Assembly: GCA_910588285.1 (NCBI GenBank) | Contig: CAJUQB010000002.1 | Span: 1 to 64,000, forward strand | From: an uncultured Lachnospiraceae bacterium | Lineage (GTDB): Bacteria; Bacillota; Clostridia; Lachnospirales; Lachnospiraceae | Direction: 5' to 3' | Length of the DNA stretch: 64,000 nt | Part shown: piece after piece, positions 9,391-18,583 of the stretch | How the letters are laid out: the number at the start of each line of letters is the position of its first letter | Numbering within the stretch: position 1 is the first letter of the stretch | Program-made: the position numbers and the translations under genes | Notes under the pieces: generated by a model | The model's input: the letters and a program-made list of their open reading frames with translations, nothing else | What the model was told of the DNA's origin: nothing | Databases searched by the model: none

Positions 9391-9600
9391 TGCATTTTAA
9401 GTCAATATGCTCCTGGTTTTATGGCGGGGTGGGATATTGGCCGGGCGGCGCTGCTGACACGTTGGGGATACTATTTAGGCTGGATCACAGAAAGCGAGGC
9501 TGTTGGCATTCTATGGGAACTCTCCCAGAAGGTTGTGGAAGAACTGCATATAAAAGTGTCAGCACGCCAAGGGCATGAAACGCCAGAACGGTTTCCACAT
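9391..9600 (+). pseudogene. DUF1266 domain remnant
   Basis: The frame open from 9391 reads ILSQYAPGFMAGWDIGRAAL, then TRWGYYLGWITESEAVGIL. The (A)WD-GR-----RWGY--G-----EA pattern is characteristic of the DUF1266 domain. There is no start codon with a ribosome binding site in the right place, and the frame runs into the tail of the opposing ATPase gene. It is therefore a 5'-less and probably 3'-less relic. The function of DUF1266 is unknown. Confidence 0.6.
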
Positions 9601-9602
9601 AT

Positions 9603-11210
9603 TCAGACAACCGCCTCCACCAGAACCTTGTCTCCCAATACAATCTCATGTACGCCAACCTGCTTTTTTTGGTTGAAGTTAAAGCTGACCATATATCCCT
9701 TTTTTAAATGATAATAATCCAGATATTCCGCTAATTGTGCCTCGCCTCTGGAATGATACTCATTTCCCCGCCATACCTTAAGCTCAATCACGGTCTGTTG
9801 GCCGCGGAAATCCAGGATCAGATCGGTACGACGGCGGTTCCTGGTTCTGGTCTCAATATAATAATTCCCGGTTCCATTTATAATAGGGCGTACATAGAGC
9901 AGGAAAATACGCCTTCCGTCATCCTCAAGAAATTTTTCATGGGAATCGCCGAACAATTCGGTATAATGTTCAACGAATTTGCGGATCAATTGGTCGACAT
10001 CCAGCTGACCATTTTTGATAAATTGATTCTTCTCTTCCATAGCCAACTGGGATATATCGCTGTCTCGGCTCTCCTGGGCCAGAAAGCCATTGTAAAGCCT
10101 TGTCTCAAAGATCCTGTTTGCCACATGGACAAAGCCGTTTTGGATAGCTGCAAAGCCGAACATGACAGCCATCCGGATCCCCAGATCGCCTGGAATATAT
10201 TCAATGGGCCGTCCCAGCAGCAGGAGCTCCCGCAGCATCTGACGAAGCTTTGGGTAATCAATGAGTTTGTTATCCAGGGATTCAAATAACGTATTTTCCT
10301 CCCCAAGCAGTATCCGAACCGCAGCTAAAAAGCCGTCCCTTGTCCAGACGCTTTCCAATGTGGGGAAGCTGTCCCTTCCGGCAAGTTTTTCGGCCATCAG
10401 CTTACAAAGCCGGGAGACCAGAAAAGGATAACCAGAGGTATAGGCAAAAAGCATGTTGGCAATCATGTCAATATTCATTCCAACATGATGATCTGTGTCA
10501 TAGTCCACCAACATACCGGCAATATCTGCAGGCGAAAAGCTTAAACTGATATCAAAATCGGATGCGATATTCCATGGACTGTTGGTCTGCTGCGCATCCT
10601 CTGGCCGAAGCTTTGATTTCAGGCTTTTTACATCGTAAAGCCCCGCCAGAATCACAGACTGGAAGGTGATGGTTTCTTTTGTCTCACGTTCCAGGTAATA
10701 GTTCCGAAGCTGTGCCAGGAAGTCAAGAAATACCTGATTGTTTGCAGCGCTGTCTACCTCATCAATCATCAAAACAATAGGTTTCGATGAAGCCCCGCAA
10801 ATCCGGTTTAAGAATTCAAACAACTCATACAGGAAAAAGGAGCTGTCCCTATTGTCACATATGCGTTGCAGCAGCGTTATTTCCTCCTGCAATTCCAGAG
10901 AGTCAGGTTCGCTGTTTCTTGCCACCTCCTGTAAAAAGCAGGAAGCAAATGTAAGGGAGAAACTATTTTCTGTTTCAAATTTTGCAGTTCCCAGCTTCTG
11001 GAAGTCCATACTTACAACAAGGTACTCGTTTTTTAAAAAAAGCTCCAGGGCATGGAGCATCGTAGTTTTGCCATATTGCCTGGCGCGGTGAATGGCAAAG
11101 TAAGCGCCGTCCTGTACCATTGCCTTGATACGGGCTAAGCGGCCATCAAGATTGACCATATAGTGTTTTTGGGGAACGCACAGGCCAGTAACATTAAATT
11201 TCCGCATCAT
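9603..11210 (-). CDS. AAA-like ATPase with C-terminal PD-(D/E)XK nuclease-like domain (copy 1)
   Basis: The 535-residue protein opens with KFNVTGLCVPQKHYMVNL, then a modified Walker A (RARQYGKTT, Lys48), Walker B (IVLMIDEVD) and a C-terminal domain with TDLILDF and VIELKVW, the D...ExK core of a PD-(D/E)XK nuclease fold. The first Walker glycine is replaced, as is normal in this family of archaeal/clostridial AAA-like proteins. The biological role is not established. A DNA-directed role in defence, mobility or selfish persistence has been proposed for relatives. It is a close relative of 47644-49227 in this window. The start has a GGGAGA ribosome binding site. It stands alone, convergent with the DUF1266 relic. 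Confidence 0.85.
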   Translation of the reverse strand: MMRKFNVTGLCVPQKHYMVNLDGRLARIKAMVQDGAYFAIHRARQYGKTTMLHALELFLKNEYLVVSMDFQKLGTAKFETENSFSLTFASCFLQEVARNSEPDSLELQEEITLLQRICDNRDSSFFLYELFEFLNRICGASSKPIVLMIDEVDSAANNQVFLDFLAQLRNYYLERETKETITFQSVILAGLYDVKSLKSKLRPEDAQQTNSPWNIASDFDISLSFSPADIAGMLVDYDTDHHVGMNIDMIANMLFAYTSGYPFLVSRLCKLMAEKLAGRDSFPTLESVWTRDGFLAAVRILLGEENTLFESLDNKLIDYPKLRQMLRELLLLGRPIEYIPGDLGIRMAVMFGFAAIQNGFVHVANRIFETRLYNGFLAQESRDSDISQLAMEEKNQFIKNGQLDVDQLIRKFVEHYTELFGDSHEKFLEDDGRRIFLLYVRPIINGTGNYYIETRTRNRRRTDLILDFRGQQTVIELKVWRGNEYHSRGEAQLAEYLDYYHLKKGYMVSFNFNQKKQVGVHEIVLGDKVLVEAVV

Positions 11211-11295
11211 CTGTTCTCCCTTCTCTTCCCAGGATGGGAAGGATGTGTTAAAAAAAGTTTACCATAGCCAGCCCCAGGAATCAAGCTGCCAGACG

Positions 11296-11341
11296 TAAAA
11301 AAACCCCGGGCGCAAAGTCAAGTTCTTGTCAACCGGGGTTC
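11296..11341 (-). terminator. Rho-independent terminator of the 65-residue ORF
   Basis: Arms AACCCCGG (11302-11309) and CCGGGGTT (11333-11340) form a GC-rich hairpin. On the minus strand it is followed by a run of seven T. It lies just downstream of the small minus-strand ORF and upstream of the ATPase gene. Confidence 0.8.
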
Positions 11342-11380
11342 TTCTTATTCTGTTCGTCTATCAATGCTTTTCCCTTTCTC

Positions 11381-11578
11381 TTAAGCCAGCGCGCTGAATT
11401 CAGATGCTTCCTCCCTGTTCTCCGAATGCATTGCCGCATCCAATAAAGCTGCGAAGGAGGACGTTTCCTGTCTCGGCTGCTGCTGTCTCTTGTGCTGTGG
11501 TGCAGGCTTATCTACATGGCCTACGGGGTTAACGGGTAACACAATGGATATACGTTGTACATAGATTGCGACAATCAC
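11381..11578 (-). CDS. Small conserved-looking protein, function unknown
   Basis: This short ORF encodes up to 65 residues with a proline-rich N-terminal part (LPVNPVGHVDKPAPQ), a basic stretch (HKRQQQPRQ) and an amphipathic helix (SSFAALLDAAM). AAAGGAGG lies directly before the first GTG, too close for a normal start, so the exact initiation codon is unclear. It has its own terminator, which supports it being expressed. No function can be assigned. Confidence 0.5.
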   Translation of the reverse strand: MIVAIYVQRISIVLPVNPVGHVDKPAPQHKRQQQPRQETSSFAALLDAAMHSENREEASEFSALA

Positions 11579-11850
11579 CCTCCTTTACAAAATGCACAAA
11601 ACATGGGTTGATTGGGTTCCTCTTATTTAATATATCGGCATAAACCGGAAAATATTAATCCTTGTTTCTGCTAAAATCTGTACAAAAATGTCAAATCCGA
11701 AATACAAAATCTTAAATTCCTGTGAAATTCTGGGAATTGGGATATATTTCCCGAATGTTCTGTGGTAAAATAGAAAAAGCATTTGATGATCAAAGAGCTG
11801 GAAAACGAATCCCACAGCATTCGCCCAGTCTCCCAGGAACAGGAGTAAAT

Positions 11851-12534
11851 ATGGTATTACATCAACTGGAAATTATGGAAGAGGACAATGATATTATCGT
11901 CTGCTGCAAGCCGGCAGGCATTCCGGTCCAGAGCGCCCGGGCCGGACAGCAGGATATGGAGAGCCTGTTAAAGAACCACCGGGCAGCCCGGGGGGAGCCG
12001 CCAGAGCTTCATGTGGTGCACCGTCTGGACCAGCCGGTGGCAGGGGTAATGGTATTTGCCAAGAACCCTGTGGCGGCAGCCGGGCTTGCGAAGCAGTTCC
12101 GGGAGAAGACAGTGGACAAGGTGTATCATGCCCTGGTGGAGGGGGTTCCCAAGCCGCCGGAGGGGCGTTTGACCAATTATCTTCTGCGGGACGGGAAAAC
12201 CAATACCTCAAGAGTAGTATCCCTGGATACCCCAGGGGCCAAACAGGCTGTTCTCCGCTATCGGGTGCTGGAGCAGCGGGCAGGGATAGAAGTTCCGGGA
12301 GGCAGCGGGGAGAGCCCGGTACAGTCTCTGGTGGAGGTGTATCTGGACACCGGGCGCCATCACCAGATCCGTGTACAGCTGGCCCATGCAGGCCACCCGC
12401 TGGTAGGAGATAAGAAATATAACCCGGCCTGCGGCCAGGGCTATCTGCCGGTTCAGCTCTGCTCGGTGCAGCTAGCCTTCGTACATCCCCAAACCGGTCA
12501 AAAGAAAGAATATAAATATCCAAATGTACCATAA
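11851..12534 (+). CDS. RluA-family pseudouridine synthase
   Basis: The frame is longer upstream, but ATG 11851 has AGGAG six bases before it and begins the conserved domain (VCCKPAGIPVQ), giving 227 residues. The catalytic motif HRLDQPVAGVMVF holds Asp60, and GRHHQIRVQLAHAGHPLVGD is the typical C-terminal RluA motif. The enzyme isomerises uridine to pseudouridine in ribosomal or other RNA. It lacks an S4 domain, like the short RluA/TruC-type members. The exact RNA target cannot be read from sequence. It lies 80 bp before the M16C peptidase gene. Confidence 0.9.
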   Translation: MVLHQLEIMEEDNDIIVCCKPAGIPVQSARAGQQDMESLLKNHRAARGEPPELHVVHRLDQPVAGVMVFAKNPVAAAGLAKQFREKTVDKVYHALVEGVPKPPEGRLTNYLLRDGKTNTSRVVSLDTPGAKQAVLRYRVLEQRAGIEVPGGSGESPVQSLVEVYLDTGRHHQIRVQLAHAGHPLVGDKKYNPACGQGYLPVQLCSVQLAFVHPQTGQKKEYKYPNVP

Positions 12535-12614
12535 TAGATACCAGACAGGCAAGGCAGCTCATACATTATGAAAATAAAAGAGCCAATAATCTATAAAGAA
12601 CAGGGAGGACACAC

Positions 12615-15512
12615 ATGAAGCAAATGGAACAAACACATGGATTTACAGTAACAGAGATTCGTCCGCTGACGGAGCTCAAGGGGGAGATGTACCGGCTGAC
12701 CCATGACAAGACGGGGCTGGAGCTGGTGTGGCTGAAACGGGAGGAGGAGAATAAGACCTTTGGCATTGCATTTGAGACGCTGCCCTGGAATGACACCGGA
12801 GTGTTCCATATCCTGGAGCATTCTGTACTGTGCGGATCGGATCGGTATCCGGTAAAGGAGCCCTTTGTGGAGTTGATGAAGAATTCCATGAACACCTTCC
12901 TGAACGCCATGACATTTCCGGACAAGACCGTGTATCCCATTTCCAGCCGCAATGACAAGGATTTCCTTAATTTGATGCGGGTTTATCTGGATGCGGTGTT
13001 TTACCCGCTGATTTACGGCAAGCCGGAGATTTTCCACCAGGAGGGCTGGCACTATGAGTTTGACGGGGACAGCCGGCCCAGCTACAAGGGCGTGGTGTTC
13101 AATGAGATGAAGGGGGCCTTTGCAGATGCGGATCAGCTGCTGAACCATCAGATGAACCAGCTTCTGTTTCCGGATAACTGCTACCAATATGAGTCCGGCG
13201 GCGATCCTGCCCGGATCCCGGATCTGAGCTATGAGGAATTTTTGGACAGCCATCGGAGATTCTATGCGCCCTCCAATGGCTATGTGTTCCTGGACGGCGA
13301 CCTGGATATTGACACGGTGCTGCAGATCCTGGATGAGGAATATCTGCAAAAATTTGATAAAACAGAGCGGATTGCCCCGCCCAGGCCTCAGGAGCCGGTA
13401 AATGGCGGTCTGCGCGAGGTGGAATATGAGCTGTCTGCCGAGGAGGACGAGGAGGGCCATGTGCGTATGGCTTGGGGAAATGTCATCGGCTCCTTTCAGG
13501 AGCGTGAGAAGCTGGTGGCAGTGCAGATTCTTGCAGAGGCTCTTTGCGGCAACAACCAGTCTCCCTTATGTAAGGCGATTCTGTCCGAGGGACTGGCTGA
13601 GGATGTCCTTATGCAGCCTCAGGACGGCGTGCTGCAGACCTGGGTACAGCTGGAGGTGCAGAACCTGAAGGAGGAAGACCGGGACAGAGTGAAGCAGGTG
13701 GTATTTGATACTCTGGCCCGGCAGGCAGATGACGGCATAGATCGGGAGCTGCTGCTGGCCGTGATGACAAATATTGAGTTTCGTATGCGGGAGCGTGATT
13801 TCGGCACAATGCCCCAGGGGCTGGTGCTGGGTTTCCAGGCCCTGGAGAGCTGGCTCTACGGCGGAGATCCGGCAGCAAACCTTGAGGTGGGAGACCTGTT
13901 CCATATTTTAAAGGAAAAAATGGAGCAGGGATATTTTGAACAGCTGATCCGGGAGGTATTTCTGGAAAATCCCCATACCTGCCAGGTTGTATTGGTGCCC
14001 TCCCATCAGGCCGGAGAGAAGCGCAATGCCCTGGAGGCCAAACGGCTGGCCCAGGAGGAGGCTGCATGGGATGCGGGGACAAAGCAGGGGCTTCTTGACA
14101 GCCAGCAGAGGCTGGAGCAGTGGCAGGCATCGGAGGACAGTCCCGAGGATCTGGCGAAGCTGCCAACCCTGACATTGGCCGATATCCCCAGAGAGCCGGA
14201 ATTCCTTCCCATAGAGGAAACGCGGATTGCCGGAATTCCGGTGCTTCTGCATCAGGTTGACAGCAATGGGATCTTATATGTAAAATTGTATTTTGATGTG
14301 TTCGGTTACAATGAGGAGGAATTGTCGGCCCTGTCCATGATGTGCGCCCTCTACGGAAAGCTCAGCACAAGCTCCCATTCTGTGGAGGAGCTGACCAATA
14401 TGGCGCGCCTGCGCTGCGGCCAGATGAGCTTCTCCCTGGCAAGCTTTGGGCAGGAAGGCAAGAATGATACCTGCAATACAAAGCTCTGCGTCTCCTTCAG
14501 CTGTCTGGAGGAGCATTTGGAGGAAGCGCTGCAGCTGGTGGAGGAGCTGCTGACAGAGACCAGCTACGAGGCGGAGCAGGACGTGCTGGATCTGATCCGG
14601 CAGAACCGTCAGCAGATGTTCCAGGGGATTGTTATGAGCGGCTCCATGATTGCCCTGGGGCGTTTGGCAGCCCAGAAGAACCTGGCCGGGGTAGCGGCAG
14701 AGTGCACCGGGGGCTTTGCCTTCTATCAATGGCTGAAGAAGCAGGATGACAATTGGGACTGGAAGCCTTTGAAGCAGCAGTTTGAGGCATTTTCCAAAGA
14801 GATCATAGGGAAAAACCGACTGATCGTAAGTGTTACGGGAGCAGCGGACACCTATGCCAAAGCAGTGGCAGAGCAGGCAGCGGCTGCATTTTTGGATTGT
14901 CAGGCAGCAGAGCGGCAGCAGAGGCTTAAGGTGTGGGATAAGGTCAATGAGGGAATCGTGATACCGGCGGATATTTCCTTTGCGGCAGCAGGCGGCGACC
15001 TGCTGGGCCACGGCGGCCATTATACCGGCGACCTTCCGCTGGCGGCGCGGATGATCAGCCTTGCGTACCTGTGGAATGTGATCCGGGTTCAGGGAGGCGC
15101 CTATGGAACGGGCCTGGCGGTCCGGGAGACCGGGCTTGCGGCCTGCTATTCCTACCGGGATCCCAGCGCGGCCCGCTCCCTGGAATATTACCAAAAGGCA
15201 GCGGATTTCCTGCGGGATTTCTGTGGGGAAGGAACGGATCTTACCGGCTTTATTATCGGGGCGGTATCCGATGCTTCTCCGCTGATGACACCGCGGATGA
15301 AGGGAGGCGCGTCGGATAGCTTCTATTTCCGGGGAATCACCTGGGAGCGACGCTGCAAGCTTCGGCAGGAGCTTCTGGACGCATCAACAGAAGGGCTTTT
15401 GCGGATTGCGGACCAGCTGAGGGTGGCGCTGGCTGAGGGCAGCGTGTGTGTCATTGGCGCAAAGCAGCAGCTGGAGGCCTGCCAAGGGCTGGAGCGTCTC
15501 TATCAGTTGTAG
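12615..15512 (+). CDS. M16C family zinc metallopeptidase (presequence-protease/insulinase type)
   Basis: At 965 residues this matches the full-length M16C single-chain layout of four homologous domains. The inverted zinc site HILEH (His65 to His69) is followed by the family segment VLCGSDRYPVKEPFVELMKN. In relatives the two halves close over unfolded peptides and degrade them, and the bacterial members are cytosolic. GGGAGG precedes ATG 12615. The C-terminal segment with YRDPSAARSLEYY is typical of the inactive half that contributes substrate-binding residues. Confidence 0.93.
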   Translation: MKQMEQTHGFTVTEIRPLTELKGEMYRLTHDKTGLELVWLKREEENKTFGIAFETLPWNDTGVFHILEHSVLCGSDRYPVKEPFVELMKNSMNTFLNAMTFPDKTVYPISSRNDKDFLNLMRVYLDAVFYPLIYGKPEIFHQEGWHYEFDGDSRPSYKGVVFNEMKGAFADADQLLNHQMNQLLFPDNCYQYESGGDPARIPDLSYEEFLDSHRRFYAPSNGYVFLDGDLDIDTVLQILDEEYLQKFDKTERIAPPRPQEPVNGGLREVEYELSAEEDEEGHVRMAWGNVIGSFQEREKLVAVQILAEALCGNNQSPLCKAILSEGLAEDVLMQPQDGVLQTWVQLEVQNLKEEDRDRVKQVVFDTLARQADDGIDRELLLAVMTNIEFRMRERDFGTMPQGLVLGFQALESWLYGGDPAANLEVGDLFHILKEKMEQGYFEQLIREVFLENPHTCQVVLVPSHQAGEKRNALEAKRLAQEEAAWDAGTKQGLLDSQQRLEQWQASEDSPEDLAKLPTLTLADIPREPEFLPIEETRIAGIPVLLHQVDSNGILYVKLYFDVFGYNEEELSALSMMCALYGKLSTSSHSVEELTNMARLRCGQMSFSLASFGQEGKNDTCNTKLCVSFSCLEEHLEEALQLVEELLTETSYEAEQDVLDLIRQNRQQMFQGIVMSGSMIALGRLAAQKNLAGVAAECTGGFAFYQWLKKQDDNWDWKPLKQQFEAFSKEIIGKNRLIVSVTGAADTYAKAVAEQAAAAFLDCQAAERQQRLKVWDKVNEGIVIPADISFAAAGGDLLGHGGHYTGDLPLAARMISLAYLWNVIRVQGGAYGTGLAVRETGLAACYSYRDPSAARSLEYYQKAADFLRDFCGEGTDLTGFIIGAVSDASPLMTPRMKGGASDSFYFRGITWERRCKLRQELLDASTEGLLRIADQLRVALAEGSVCVIGAKQQLEACQGLERLYQL

Positions 15513-15569
15513 AATCTGGTAATCATAGAATACAGGCATGAAGCAGCAGGAATCTGACATACTATCCCT

Positions 15570-16652
15570 ATGCGGGAAGAATTAAAGAGGCCTTTGCTGA
15601 ATGTGGCAAAAATATTGGGAATTGCCCTTGCAGTATATTTGTTTTTGAAATTTCTGCTCCCACTGGCAATTCCCTTTTTGCTTGCCTTTTTACTGGCAAA
15701 ATGGCTGTATCCATTGATTGCAAAACTTCATAGTAAAATACATGTAAAGCGGGGGCTTCTGGCAGGCGTGATACTGCTGCTGCTTCTGGGTCTTCTGGGG
15801 TGGACGTTCTGGGGTCTTGGGAGGAACCTGTTTGGACAGCTGCAGCTATTGATCAGCAATGCGCCCTCCTACTGGGAAGCGGCCGGGGATTTCTGCCATA
15901 GCTGCTGTCTGCAGATTGAACAGTGGACCGGATATCGGGCGGAGCAGATCGAATATCAGGTACTTCATGTGGTTCCGGAGCTATTGGAGAATGCCAAGGG
16001 CAATATTCTGCCGGCTGTGGCCCGGGGCTCTGCCGACTGGCTGAAAGGTCTGGGAGGGCTTGTGGGAATCGGGATTGTGACCGGAATTGCCACCCTTCTG
16101 GTGCTCGCCGAGTATCCCAATATCCGATCCGGCATGCAAAGGCATGTGCTGGGGCGGTCTCTTCTGCAGATCATGCGGAAGGTGTACCATGCGGGAGGCG
16201 GCTATGTGAAAGCGCAGCTTTTGATTATGGTTCTGGTGACAGTCATTTGCGTGATCGGCCTGTTCTGTACCGGAAACAGCTATGCCCTGATTGCGGGCAC
16301 GGGGATCGGGTTCTGCGACGCCCTGCCTTTTCTGGGAACCGGGACGATTTTTATCCCATGGGCAGTGATTAAGCTGTTTCAGGGGGAATATCTGCTGGCA
16401 GCGGCTTACGCGGTGATCTATACCATCGCGACACTCACCAGGGAGCTGATGGAGCCCAGGCTTGTGGGAGACAAGCTGGGGATGCCGCCGCTGGTGGTGA
16501 TCATTGCTGTTTACGTGGGGCTCAAGCTGTATGGGCTGTGGGGCTTTGCTCTGGGGCCGATTTCTTATATTTTAATTCGGGAAATCTGGCGGGAGCTGCG
16601 CCCGGGGCCTGGGGCGCCGGACGAGTTTGAAACAGAACCGGGCCGGGATTGA
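15570..16652 (+). CDS. AI-2E family permease-like protein, YtvI type
   Basis: The 360-residue protein has an N-terminal pair of membrane helices, a soluble middle segment (about 85-150) and a cluster of C-terminal helices. These include the family pattern GFCDALPFLGTGTIFIPWA and EPRLVGDKLGMPPLVV. This is the AI-2E transporter-like family, whose sporulating-Firmicute branch includes YtvI, a membrane protein of unclear transport function. A sporulation role is inference from family membership. The start at 15570 has a weak ribosome binding site. It ends upstream of the proS T-box leader. Confidence 0.8.
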   Translation: MREELKRPLLNVAKILGIALAVYLFLKFLLPLAIPFLLAFLLAKWLYPLIAKLHSKIHVKRGLLAGVILLLLLGLLGWTFWGLGRNLFGQLQLLISNAPSYWEAAGDFCHSCCLQIEQWTGYRAEQIEYQVLHVVPELLENAKGNILPAVARGSADWLKGLGGLVGIGIVTGIATLLVLAEYPNIRSGMQRHVLGRSLLQIMRKVYHAGGGYVKAQLLIMVLVTVICVIGLFCTGNSYALIAGTGIGFCDALPFLGTGTIFIPWAVIKLFQGEYLLAAAYAVIYTIATLTRELMEPRLVGDKLGMPPLVVIIAVYVGLKLYGLWGFALGPISYILIREIWRELRPGPGAPDEFETEPGRD

Positions 16653-16694
16653 GCCGGGGGCGTAAGATTCTGCAAAAAAGATGGCGTCAGGGGC

Positions 16695-16723
16695 TTGACA
16701 AAGCCCTGCCTGTGGCTTAGAAT
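16695..16723 (+). promoter_or_regulatory. Promoter of the proS T-box leader
   Basis: TTGACA (16695-16700) and TAGAAT (16718-16723) are separated by 17 bp, close to the vegetative sigma consensus. They are placed correctly just before the T-box leader. Confidence 0.75.
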
Positions 16724-16729
16724 AGTGGC

Positions 16730-16949
16730 ACGGTGATGAAGAGGGATAGTACATGAGGGAAGGATTTCAGAGAGGGAATCACAGGTGCGAGATTCCTATC
16801 CGAAGCTTATGGAACCCGCCTTGGAGCTTCATATGAAAATATGACGTAGGCCCGGCGTTAACGGGAGACGAGTGAATGTATGGAGATACATTAATTAGGG
16901 TGGTACCGCCGAGCCTTCGGTCCCTTTTCCAGGGATAGGAGGTTTTTTT
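16730..16949 (+). promoter_or_regulatory. T-box riboswitch controlling proS
   Basis: The leader shows the stem I elements GATGAAGAGGGATAGTAC and GAGAGGGAATC with GGTGCGAGATTCC, then the T-box AGGGTGGTACCGCC (16897-16910). A terminator hairpin (about 16914-16943) and a T-run follow. Uncharged tRNA pairs with the specifier codon and the T-box to stabilise the antiterminator. The CCC at 16815-16817 within GGAACCCGCC is the likely proline specifier, which fits the downstream prolyl-tRNA synthetase gene. The specifier assignment is inferred from position and not from a folded model. Confidence 0.92.
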
Positions 16950-17082
16950 GATATCGGAAATTCCTTCGAATTTCCGATATCAGAAAAAGCCCTCCGGGCA
17001 GGATGCGCACCTCGCGGAGGTGAAATTAGCCGTGAACGGCACCGCTCGGGCGCGAAGAATGCGCAGAGCGCATTCTTTTTTA
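16949..17082 (+). repeat. Hairpin-chain segment between the T-box and proS, ending in a terminator
   Basis: Four palindromes follow one another: GATATCGGAAATTC with its complement (16950-16981), CCTCCG/CGGAGG, GCCGT/ACGGC, and GAATGCGC/GCGCATTC (17057-17075) followed by TTTTTT. The arrangement resembles an inserted palindromic interspersed element, and only this copy is present in the window. The last hairpin is a textbook intrinsic terminator lying 40 bp before the proS start. Confidence 0.6.
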
Positions 17083-17120
17083 TGTCCTTTGAATAGAAAA
17101 GGACAGGAAAGGAGAGAGCA

Positions 17121-18560
17121 ATGGCAAAGGATAAGAAATTGGTGGAGGCGATTACCTCCATGGAAGAGGATTTTGCACAATGGTATACGGATGTGGTGAA
17201 GAAGGCGGAGCTGATTGACTACACCAGTGTGAAGGGCTGCATGGTGATCAAGCCGGCCGGCTATGCCATCTGGGAGAATATCCAGAGGGAGCTTGACAGA
17301 CGATTTAAAGAGACCGGGGTGGAGAATGTATATCTGCCCATGTTTATTCCCGAAAGCCTGCTCCAGAAGGAGAAGGACCATGTGGAAGGGTTTGCGCCTG
17401 AGGTGGCCTGGGTGACCCATGGGGGCTTAACACCCCTGCAGGAGCGGATGTGTGTGCGCCCCACCTCGGAGACGCTGTTCTGTGATTTTTATAAAAACGA
17501 TATCCAGTCCTACCGGGATCTGCCCAAGGTTTACAACCAGTGGTGCTCCGTTGTGCGCTGGGAGAAGGAGACAAGGCCCTTCCTGCGCTCCCGGGAGTTC
17601 CTGTGGCAGGAGGGACATACAGCCCATGCCACAGAGGAGGAGGCAGAGGCAAGGACACAGCAGATGCTGAATCTGTATGCGGATTTCTGTGAGGAATTCC
17701 TGGCCATGCCTGTGGTGCGGGGCCGCAAGACCGATAAGGAAAAATTTGCCGGCGCGGTGGCAACCTATACCATCGAGGCTCTGATGCACGATGGGAAGGC
17801 GCTCCAGTCAGGAACCAGCCACAATTTTGGGGACGGCTTTGCCAGGGCCTTTGGGATCCAATTTACGGATAAAGACAATAAGCTGCAGTATGTACACCAG
17901 ACCTCCTGGGGAATGACCACCCGGCTGATCGGCGCTATCATTATGGTGCACGGGGATGATTCCGGGCTGGTGCTGCCCCCCAGAGTGGCTCCTGTCCAAG
18001 CCATGGTGATTCCTGTGCAGCAGCACAAGGAGGGCGTCCTTGCCAAGGCTGCAGAGGTGCGGGATGCGCTGGCAGCAGCAGGCCTTCGGGTGAAGCTGGA
18101 TGATACGGACAAGAGCCCTGGCTGGAAGTTCTCTGAGCAGGAGATGCGGGGGATTCCCATCCGTGTGGAGCTGGGCCCCAAGGATATTGAGAACAACCGC
18201 TGTGTGATTGTGCGCCGGGATACTAGGGAGAAGCTGGAGGTGGCTCTGGAGGATGCGGCAGCTAAGGCAGCGGAGCTGATGGATGTGATTCAGAAGGATA
18301 TGTTTGAACGGGCCAGGGCTCACCGGGATTCCCATATCACGGATGTAAAGACCTATGACGAGTTCCGGGATGCAGTGGAGCACAAGCCTGGCTTTATCCG
18401 GGCTATGTGGTGCGGGGACGAGGCCTGTGAGATCAAGATCAAGGAGGACACCACGGCGACCTCCCGCTGTATGCCCTTTGTCCAGGAGGAGATCTCCGAC
18501 ACCTGCGTCTGCTGCGGCAGGGCGGCCCACAAGCTGGTATATTGGGGCAAAGCCTATTAG
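17121..18560 (+). CDS. proS: Prolyl-tRNA synthetase, archaeal/eukaryote-type (short)
   Basis: The 479-residue enzyme charges tRNA-Pro in the cytosol. Class II motifs are visible: the motif 1 region near GYAIWENIQRELDRRF, motif 2 in RWEKETRPFLRSREFLWQEGH, and motif 3 near the GMTTRLIGA segment. There is no INS editing insertion and the C-terminus is the zinc-binding-like CGDEACEIKIKE...CVCCGRAAHKLVYWGKAY. This is the layout of the shorter ProS type 3. GGAGAG lies before ATG 17121. Expression is controlled by the T-box upstream. Confidence 0.97.
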   Translation: MAKDKKLVEAITSMEEDFAQWYTDVVKKAELIDYTSVKGCMVIKPAGYAIWENIQRELDRRFKETGVENVYLPMFIPESLLQKEKDHVEGFAPEVAWVTHGGLTPLQERMCVRPTSETLFCDFYKNDIQSYRDLPKVYNQWCSVVRWEKETRPFLRSREFLWQEGHTAHATEEEAEARTQQMLNLYADFCEEFLAMPVVRGRKTDKEKFAGAVATYTIEALMHDGKALQSGTSHNFGDGFARAFGIQFTDKDNKLQYVHQTSWGMTTRLIGAIIMVHGDDSGLVLPPRVAPVQAMVIPVQQHKEGVLAKAAEVRDALAAAGLRVKLDDTDKSPGWKFSEQEMRGIPIRVELGPKDIENNRCVIVRRDTREKLEVALEDAAAKAAELMDVIQKDMFERARAHRDSHITDVKTYDEFRDAVEHKPGFIRAMWCGDEACEIKIKEDTTATSRCMPFVQEEISDTCVCCGRAAHKLVYWGKAY

Positions 18561-18583
18561 GGTTCAGAGAAAAAGGAGCCGAT

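Noticed and set aside
11722..11850. Upstream extension of the pseudouridine synthase frame
   Set aside because: No ribosome binding site at the early ATG and the extension does not resemble the family; ATG 11851 has one and starts the domain.
11894..12562. Minus-strand Pro-rich ORF of 222 codons opposite the pseudouridine synthase
   Set aside because: Composition reflects the antisense of a GC-rich gene and no start signal is present.
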